NCBI GenBank assembly: GCA_015350385.1
Contig: WNKI01000002.1
Span: forward strand, 1,310,989-1,374,988
DNA from: Aculops lycopersici
Taxonomy: Eukaryota > Arthropoda > Arachnida > Trombidiformes > Eriophyidae
Direction: 5' to 3'
Length of the DNA stretch: 64,000 nt
The position numbers were made by a program, and so were the translations under genes. The notes below the pieces were generated by a model. That model was not told the DNA's origin, did not search any database, and worked only from the letters and a program-made list of their open reading frames with translations. Below, in pieces: positions 52,906 through 61,400 of this stretch (the stretch's first letter is position 1; each line of letters starts with the position of its first letter).

Positions 52906-54574
52906 GCGAGAGAAAGAGGGAGAGAGTTTAATTTAATTCAACTCAACTGCAAGAAAATCAACAGGTAACCAGTCGTCGAGTAAGTAGACGAAAATTGTCT
53001 GTCTCGTTGGCGTCGAGATGATTAATTTGGTGCTGCCGCGACGACATTGAGACGAGAAGAAGACGACAACGCCAATGAGGGTTGGTAGCCACCTGTAGCT
53101 GTCGCCGAATGAGCGCCAACTTTTAATCAGCGGGAGGCGCCAAGAGAGCTTTTTGGACACGAGGCCAAGTGGTTGCTGTTTTTGTTGTTGTTGTTGACGG
53201 AAGGTTTGCATTAATAAAGAGCCAGAGGCACACTCACTTCTGGCGTTGTGCATTTAAATTGTGTGCAACATATAGGATTGCATTCAAGGAGCGAGTCAGT
53301 TTCTTTGCTCGTTAATGTCAGCGTCTGTAGTTGGCCTTGGAATTGAAAACAGAGAGTTAGAGAAAAAGAGGGGCAGGCAAAGTTTCTTGAGAGAACGAGA
53401 GAGTGTTGGTGCAGGCGCACCTGTTGCGCCACCTGCCCGCCGGTTCGGAGTTTACCTGCACCAGACCACCGAATGCGCAACGCCCACTAGCGTTGCCTTT
53501 GTAAAGTTAGCAAAGTCGAGCGGTCAAGTTGGACGAAGAAAAGGAACTGAGCAACAAGGAAAGCGCAAAGTTTATGGCTCGCGCCAGTTGAAATAGCGAC
53601 GAGGACCATAAAGTCATCGATGAGCTTATTTGTAGTAGATGTCTTTGTTTGCTTGACCTAACTTAACCTAACCGAACTGTAAACTGATTCAAGTGTCTGG
53701 TCGAAGTGGCGCCGCTGGTCTTTCACCTGAGACCAGTGACTTGACGGGCAATATGACTTGACGCCGCGAGGCGGCCAACTGGCGGTCAGGTGGCGCTCGA
53801 GTGGCTAGTTGAGATGGTAGCTTCTTCGTCGTCGTTGAGTGTCATTGTCGGTCGTGACTTTCAGCTCATTGAGCCCGATGGTCAAGCAACAACAAAGTGA
53901 GAGTGTAAATTTTCAAGAGATAAGATGAGAAAGCGAGAGAGAGAGTGTGTGTCTCAAGTGGTGAGTTACCGGCAGCCACTTGTAGCTTGCCATGCGTTCC
54001 ATTCATTTCTATTGTGCACCGTATGATGGTGGTGGTATCTCTGATTTCTCTCGAGTACTTTATTGTTGTCATTGTAACTCTAAGCTTAAAGCTTATGGCT
54101 CATGTTCTAAGTCTCGTATCTAGATAGCAGCTCGTTGGATTATTTTGAGGAGAGGGAAAAGTTTTCCAGAGTTTAAAGGTTGAACTCTGGATGCTTAAAT
54201 CTTGATATGATGTAATGTAATGTTTTAGAATTGATTGGAATAAAATAAAATAAAATTTTATAATAATAACTACTAACGCTGGGATATGCATTTCTTTCTA
54301 TGTCTCAATTCTCGTAGTAATTGTGTTGGTCTCTTACAACTCTCCAGTCGGTATCTCCGTCTATCCTCCTATCGGCTCAAGTCTTCTATCCGGCAGCTTT
54401 CGCCGGCTAGTTTCATTGAAGAGACTCTCCCGCCGCCGCCGCCGTTGCTCTGGTCAGCAACGCCCAGACCAGTGCACTAGAGAAACGGGCGAGTGAGTGT
54501 GCATTACATAGTTCTCACACTCTACCATTGTGTAGTCGCCGTCGTCGTTGCCACTTGTTGCTACGGGCGACAGA
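52906..54574. other. 1.7-kb non-coding stretch
   Basis: It lies between two genes and contains AATAAA (53213-53218) for the plus-strand secreted protein, CAACAGGT at 52959, ACCTGTTG at 53419, and an A/T-rich stretch with overlapping AATAAA words near 54238-54255. No gene is recognised. Confidence 0.4.
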
Positions 54575-54731
54575 CTAGTAGCCGCCGCCGCCACTCGACT
54601 CCTGCGAGTAGCTCTGGCCGCCCATCGACATTTGGCCACTTCCGCCTCCATAGCCGGAACTGCCGCCACTGGAGGAGCCGTAGCTGGAATCCATTGGCAT
54701 ATCGTAGCTTTCCATCGGCATGTCCATCATG
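54575..54731 (-). CDS. Possible alternative last exon encoding a Met/Gly/Ser-rich, GGGGY-ending tail
   Basis: A frame on the minus strand ends SQESSGGGGY-stop at 54575. An acceptor-like CGTAG ends at 54732, after a TGAC and a CTTTCTGCC tract, so an exon could start at 54731 with C then ATGATGGAC. Spliced to the 29-nt microexon of the next gene (56716-56744) the phase fits exactly, giving a protein of about 127 residues. The end (QESSGGGGY) resembles that of the main last exon (QISGGGY). Alternatively the frame is a separate small gene starting at ATG 54814 (79 residues) with TATAAAT about 70-80 bp upstream. The composition (MMDMPMESYDMPMDSSYG) supports coding; the arrangement is inferred. Confidence 0.4.
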
Positions 54732-55113
54732 CTACGTCGGTTGTAATTGTCACGGCAGAAAGTCAGGCGGATACGTTCAAGTTCATGGTTTAGATTGAGT
54801 CGGTTGTGGTTCATAGTATAGATACGACGGTGTGAAATTTGTTATTGTCGTTGTTGTTATTGTTGTGGTTGTGGTTGAATAAAAAGGATGTATTTATATT
54901 TGTGTGAGTGAACGGGAGTGGGTTAGTTTGGCACAGGTGATGGTTGGTTGTATCTCTTGTTACAACAAGTGGCTTGGTTGTTGGCGCTGCCGGTGGATTA
55001 GTGCGCATTTTGCGAGGATAAATCAAGTATCAAGCTGGTTATTGATGGATGCAAAGCAAGCTAAAGGGGAGCTGGGAGGTTAGCAAAAGGTTAATTAACT
55101 GGCAGCTGGCAAG

Positions 55114-55407
55114 CTAATAGCCGCCTCCTGAGATTTGCGTCTTTCTGTGGCCGCTGGCCTGCAGTTGCTTGCCCTTGGCGCTGGGCGACGACAGTTGTCG
55201 AGCTGACTGCCCATTTGTCGAGTCGTTGTTGTTTTGTTGGCCGCCATTACCGATTGTCTGAAATCCCATTTGGCTATTATTATTATTGATCACGTCAACT
55301 GGCCGCGAGGTTTGGTCTTCCAATTCGGAGAAACTATCCTGGTTGTGTGACGGCTGCGAGGGTGGCGCCACTATGCTGCTCCCCTGATTCGGTAACCTTG
55401 TTGGCGG

Positions 55408-55438
<31 letters not shown>

Positions 55439-57051
55439 CGCTCCTGCTGCTGCTGCTCATTTGGAGGCGACAAGTGCAGCTGTCCATTTGGTGTCTGGTA
55501 AACTGGCATCACCTGAGCGGGACCAAGCGGCACAAGTTCCTCGTACTCGAGCGCCTGGTTGTTCTGTTGCTGCTGCGTTTGTTGGTGGAAACTCTGATGC
55601 TGCTGCTGTGGTGGCTCGCGGTAGTGTAATTGATGTGGTTGTTGTTGTTGTTGTTGTTGAGGTGGTTGTTGCAACCTGCTCGCTGGCGACTGTTTACTCG
55701 GTCGCCACTGGCCCTGGTTTTGGATTACAAGCAAAGGCATGTGCAGATGCTGTTGCTGCTGCGGAGGCTGAGCTCGTTGCTGGAGCCGACCGGAAACGGT
55801 AGGTGGTCTCGTCGACGTCATCATGGTAAAAGTTTGATGGTGATATGCCGTCGGTCTCAGGGTTGTGCTAGTGGTGGTGGTGGTTGAAGTTGGCACAAAT
55901 CGTTGTTGCACCGGTTGTTGTTGCTGATGCTGCTGCTGCTGGTTTTGTGGACGACTACGAAGCAACTTGGCCGGACTGGTGAGAGGCGAGCGCTGGCCCC
56001 AAGGCGACGAGTAGTATTGCTCGCCGCCCGCCGGCTCGTTGAAGGTGAACTGATCGTCAAATTCCTGGTTGTATTGCGAGTACTTTGTGCCACCTTGCAT
56101 CAGTGGAGCAGAGACATTTGAGCGACCACCTAGCCCACCGATCGGATTCATCGATCCAGCCGAAAGTTCAATGTTTGATCCCCCAGGCTCCGATTGGATG
56201 GTCATGGTCATACTGGGCATCATCATGGCCACTGGTTGCGGCGAATCAGCCGATGCGCTCATATTTCCACCAGCACCACCTGTTGGTCCAGACGACGGCT
56301 CAATCATTGGCGCCGACTCGTAGGGAACCATGTTCATGCTCATAGGCAACTGATTGCCGTCCATCGGCTCACCCGTCATCATCATGAACTGGGTTGGCAG
56401 TTGCGGGCCAACAGCACCAACGAAACCACCGCCGCCATTGTTGTTGATGTTACTGGGCACAAAGGGTACCATTTGACCAGTTTGATAGGTGCCTCGCGGA
56501 TATTGCTGGCTGTTATATTGTTATTTGTTTTTAAGCGATTTTTTGTCATGCCAAGTAGGTAAGGTAGCGCGCAAAGCATGCGAGTGATTAGTTGCGATCA
56601 AGCGTTGGGTGGATTCAAGCATTAGAATGGGAAGCGGCAAGCAAGGAGGCGGTTTAATGGTGGAGGTGGTGAGTGATGGATACTGGAGGATTGACGAAGC
56701 AGGCAGGTGACTTACCTGTGTTTGTTGAACATTGGAATTGGAATCTATTGTTATGGTGGTAGATTTGGTTAGTTTATCTAATTAGTTGTTTCTCTCGTTT
56801 TTTTTATCAAGACCGAATTCTAAACATCGGCACAATAGAAGAACTCAACTCACCGGAAGTAGGATAATCTTCTTCTTTGGTTTGATGAGAGCCAAAAGGG
56901 GAAGCATCTTCTTGAGCTTCTTGATGAGAATCTTCTTTTTGATTGCCTTTACTGGTTGCACTCGGTCGCCAATGAGCACCAACTCGAGTACCACTATCGA
57001 TAGCAACACCAGTGCTAGTCTATTTATCACTCTACTTCTGTTTTGCATCAT
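55114..57051 (-). CDS. Secreted polyglutamine-rich protein, three exons with a 29-nt microexon
   Basis: Unrecognised family. Exon 1 is 56854-57051, exon 2 is 56716-56744 (29 nt) and exon 3 is 55114-56509; together they give 540 residues in one frame. The donors are GTGAGT and GTAAGT, the acceptors AATAG and AACAG, and the phases fit (0, then 2). Exon 1 starts at ATG 57049-57051 and encodes a signal peptide (RLALVLLSIVVLELVLIG) then a Lys/Leu block (KKKILIKKLKKMLPLLALIK, then PKKKIILLP). The microexon adds IPIPMFNKH. Exon 3 is Met/Gly/Pro-rich, then has several polyQ runs, NNNN blocks and the end QISGGGY. The Lys-Leu then LPIPIP pattern resembles secreted cuticle-associated proteins of arthropods, by impression only. 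The introns are 109 bp and 206 bp. Confidence 0.7.
56510..56715 (-). other. Intron 2 (206 bp) of the polyglutamine-rich secreted gene
   Basis: On the minus strand it begins GTAAGT and ends ATATAACAG. Frames on its two sides join only if the 29-nt microexon is included. Confidence 0.65.
56745..56853 (-). other. Intron 1 (109 bp) of the polyglutamine-rich secreted gene
   Basis: On the minus strand it begins GTGAGT directly after the LLP codons and ends ATAACAATAG. Without splicing, exon 1 would stop two codons later. Confidence 0.65.
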
Positions 57052-57603
57052 GATTCTTGTTTGCTTTTTTGGTAGCTTCAAATTATTAATCTTCAATCCG
57101 CTTACTACTTGCTAACTTGATTTGAAACAAGAAACTACGATTAGATTGCGATATTAGAATTGGGAGAAAATTTTTGTAACTGAGACAGATGAACAAAGTT
57201 GATGTTGTCTCGTGCTCGACTGGCCACCTAATGACCACAATTAATTTCAACAATCAGCAGCAAGTCGACTCGCTAGCTTGCAGCTCAGTTGGTTGGTTGG
57301 TCAGCTCGCCTCGCGGTTAGCTCTAACGTGACTGACCCTCACAAGGATAGCAGTAGACAGGCGACCAGATAGCCGAATCTCAAGTGGCTCCAGTGGTGCG
57401 AGCAAACGATCGATGGCATTGCTCGTGTCCAATCGATGGGCAGGTCGGCTTTCGCTTGTTGGCATGAGATCAGCTGGCCATAAGATCGCAGCGGTGAAAA
57501 CTCACCGTCCTGTGGTAGTGGCGGCCATGGTAGCCGCAACACACTTAAGTTGGCCGGTCAAGAGGATCAGCGGCTAACCTGCGCGCCTGCGCCAAGCGAG
57601 CAG

Positions 57604-57630
57604 CGGTCTTGCCGTCCGATGGCAAGACCG
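57604..57630. repeat. Perfect 10-bp hairpin with a 7-base loop
   Basis: CGGTCTTGCC (57604-57613) and GGCAAGACCG (57621-57630) are exact complements around GTCCGAT. Confidence 0.8.
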
Positions 57631-57880
57631 AAAGTGAATGCTCACTCGTTTGATACCAAGTGTCTCTCTTGCTCTTTGTCGCCACCTTCGCTCTTTGCAC
57701 TCACCTTCACTCACTTGTCGCCATCAAGTCCAGAATTTAGCCAGCCAGCCAACCAGCGAGCGGATGTGTGATGGTGAGAAATGCTTCACATCAATCGAGC
57801 GGCACGATTGAGATAACAACCACAACATCGATGATAACAACAAGTGCACAGTCACACATCGACATCCACATCCACGTTAC

Positions 57881-57912
57881 TCTCACTCACTCACTCACTC
57901 ACTCACTCACTC
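57881..57912. repeat. (CACT)n microsatellite
   Basis: This is an uninterrupted CACT run of about eight units in non-coding DNA. Confidence 0.9.
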
Positions 57913-58471
57913 TCCATAAAACTCAAACTCTCGAGAGTCTCTTGTGGGAGCACTCGATTGGCCACTACGCTTGTGGCCGACGTCGAGCCGGCGGACATTC
58001 CGCAACGGTCTTGGCGGCAAGCTAGCCAGCATAATCCGAGAGAAAGCGAGTCGAGTGTGTGAAAATCTATTCATCGCTCGCCACTTTGTTCATCCAGAGT
58101 AATAATATTTACTTAAATTGGGATTAGAGATAACAGAGCGAGAGCCCACAAGCTGCCCGGCTGACTTGGGCTCAGTCCCGTGCCCTTTGCGATCTTGGCA
58201 GCGATTGTTCGGCCAACTTCCGGTTAGAAAACCAATCGCTTCAAGCGTACGGAGCAGCCGAAGTAGTCATAACAAAACTCTCGCAGGTGCATCAAACGAG
58301 CGCATCTAAATCTAATGGTGTGAACACTGCACACAGGTAAGATCAAGGTGTTTTATTGTTGTTTTTGTTGCTGTTGATGCTTTAGTTTTGAATTATGATG
58401 ATGATGGTGTTACAGTTGTGATAGAATAGATGGTTTAGATAGAATAATGTTGTCTCTCCATTTCCGGAAAT

Positions 58472-61400
58472 CTAAAAGGTTAACTCTGCCGAGCTGACCA
58501 ACTCGAACCACTGGCGCAAAGCGTCGCCCAAAACGGAGGGCATGGCGTCCAGTTGGCGAAGAAGCACGTAGAAGGGAAAGGGAAAGAGTTCCATATAATT
58601 GAGCAATTTAACCTGCTTGCCCAAGCCAACGGTGCGCTTGCAATCCACAATGGAGTTTCCCTTGTTCAAATTCAAGTCGTCGATGATGATGAAGAGCGTC
58701 AGGACTCCTTGAAACCTCAAGCGTCTTAATTGCAACTTGACCTCCTCCTCCTCGTGGGAAACGTTGCGTCCGTCCGAGATGATAACGAGCAGTTGGTTTA
58801 CAGTTTGGATTTGAGTCGATTGCTGGCCAAGAGTCGCTTGAGCTTGGCGCTCAAACAGGTCGCAGGAAAACTTGAGCAACTGACTGTAGGAGGTTTTTGG
58901 TTCGTTGAAGCGCAAGTCCTGTAGCCACTGAGCGCCTACAGCCTCGACGTATGGTTGGCCAAAATCGTGTATACACCTTACTTGTTGCCCAAAGCTAACT
59001 ACGCTCAGTGCGCCAGACTCAATGATGGACAGGGACTTTGCCAAAAGAGCTAGTGATTGATATGTCATTTGGCGACAATTGTTCTCAGACATACTGGACG
59101 AGTTGTCGACAGCGAGACAAATATTATACGTTCGCTTGTTGGGCTTCGTTCTTCTAAGCCAAATTTTATCCTTCCTGTAATGCGAGGCAATGTAACTGAT
59201 TATCTTGCGCATGTTCAATCGCTTGCCAGTCTTGTAGTCGCCGCGGTATTTGGACATTTTTGTTGGCTGCAAAACAATCTGCAACTGCTGACAGAGCTCA
59301 TGCACTAGGTGGCCAGTGCTCTTGGTGCACTCAATCCAGTAGCTTTGCAACAAGTCAGCCGTTAGCGATTCATGCTCGTTGTTACTGGCCAATTTAGACT
59401 TATCCGTCGCGGCCACTCGCTGGTCCTCGGAGCTCAGGATTTCGTCAATCTTTGCCAAGACACTTCCGGCCAATTCCTTGTCCTCGCGCGTTGAGTCGTC
59501 CTGCAGCAAGGCAATGTGCTTCAACAATCCGTAGTTTGTATTGTAACTACTTGGTCCCTCCTGCTCAAAACTCGCCGACTTGAAGGAAAACTCCTCGTCG
59601 ACCGGAAGATCGGAGCTGGTCAGCTTTAGGTCATCGTTGAAGCTTGAAATGGATGACAGCTCGCCCTCCTCCTCGTCCAGCTGAGCCTTCGAAATTCCCG
59701 CTTCCTCTTCCTCCTCTTGGGTTGTGTCAATTTGAAGTGGCGCTGTGGTGTTTGCCGCCGAACTCTCCGACTCCTCGTCCCTCTGACTGCCGTCCTCGCT
59801 TTGTTGAGTCTGTTGAGTTTGCGTTTGCATTTGCTTGGAAGGCCTAGGATCCAATCTAGTCGAGCCACTCTTGTCCGCATTCTCAGGTTCCTCTCGCATT
59901 GGCTCGTCGTCGCTATCACTGAGGATATCAATAACTTCAACATTACTGGTGGACTCGTTACCCTGCGCAATGTGCCTCACATTCTGGGCGCTCCTCGGTT
60001 GGTCAGCCACCTGTTTCTCGCTCTTCGTTTGCTTGCCACCATCCTCATCCGCATCGAGAATCTTTTGCCTCTTGATGGACTCGTCCTGTTTGGATTTCTC
60101 ATCGCGCTCAGCCAAAGTTCGCTTCTTCTGCAGCGACTTGCCATCGCTCTCTTCCTCCTGCTCCTCCAAAGTTTGACCAACTTCCGTTGCAGTTTCATCC
60201 ATATCCTTGTCATCACTCGACTTATCGCCCATCTCCTCGGCCTCGGCTGGTGCTGCAGAAGATGTTCCGGCTGCCTGCTCACCTGCTAAATCTTGGGGCT
60301 TCTTGTTGGATCCATTGCTGGCGCTTGCTGTTTGTTGCACAGGTACCTGGTTCAACTCTTCCTCAGCTTGATTGGTCTGGTCATCGTCGTCAAAGTCGAT
60401 CGGGTCGTCCGCTTCCTCAGGTAAGATGTCATAACAAGCATGCTGACCGAACACCTGACCCTGCATTTGTTGGCCAGCATCACGTCCCTTCTTTTGTGGA
60501 CCTTTTTGGCTCTCCTCATCAATTGCCTCATCGACTGTGTTATTTAGCGGCAAGTGAATCAACGGATGCTTGGCAGCTTCCTCGAGTTGTTTGTCTATTT
60601 CAAGCTCGTCGATGTCCGAAGACCTCTTGTCGGCTTCTTGGTCAGCCTCCTGGGATTCCGCCTCGTCATCTGAGAGCTCACCCTCGCTTTTGACCTCAGC
60701 CTCTTTTTCGCCATTATCCTCGCCTTCCGACATGAGCGTGTCGTCGACAAACTTGGACGGATCCTCGACAGCATTTGCATCATCCTCCTCCATTTTAACC
60801 TCCTGGTTGTCTTCTTCTCGCTTCAGCGCGAGAGCAGCTTCATCTTGGAGGTCGAGTTCGTCGTTTTCATCTTGAGCTTCTTCCTCCTCACCAGTTATTT
60901 GCTTCTCCTCCTTTTTCTTTTCCTTGCCAACTTCCGTTTCCTCCTCATCGCCACCTTCACCTTGGGCGTCCTCAGGTTTAGTCTTGTCCTGGTCGAGCTC
61001 ATTCTCCTTATCCTCTTGCTCTGATTCGCCATCTTTTGCTGCCGCCTCTTGTTGCTCATTGGAGGTTGAACCTTTAGCTTGAGTTAATTGGTCATCCTTA
61101 GCTTGGAGCTCGCGCTCATCTGGGGTGGCATCAGATGATAAGTCGGCGCTGGTGTCCCGGAGATCCTGCTCATCGTCCTCCTCCTCGCCGGGCATCTTTT
61201 CATCCTTCTCACCCCACAAGTTTTCATCCAGGTGACCCTCGTCCTCATCCACGCGATCCATCTCCTTGTCGAGCTCATCTAATCGTTCCTGATCCTCTTC
61301 TTCGTCCTCATTCTTGTCTTTGTCATCAGCTGGTTCTGTCTCATTCTTGTCGGCACCCTCTGCTTTGGCATCGATATCCTCGCTCATCTCAACACCGTCA

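Larger units (their letters stand above)
57052..58471. other. 1.4-kb non-coding stretch
   Basis: It lies upstream of the secreted polyQ gene and downstream of midasin, both on the minus strand. It contains a 10-bp hairpin (57604-57630), a (CACT)n tract (57881-57912) and a minus-strand AATAAA (TTTATT at 58352-58357) about 115 bp past the midasin stop. No gene is recognised. Confidence 0.45.

Noticed and set aside
59717..60289. 190-codon open frame on the plus strand opposite midasin
   Set aside because: It is the complement of the acidic Glu/Asp-rich midasin tail, which naturally yields Leu/Val/Phe-rich frames.
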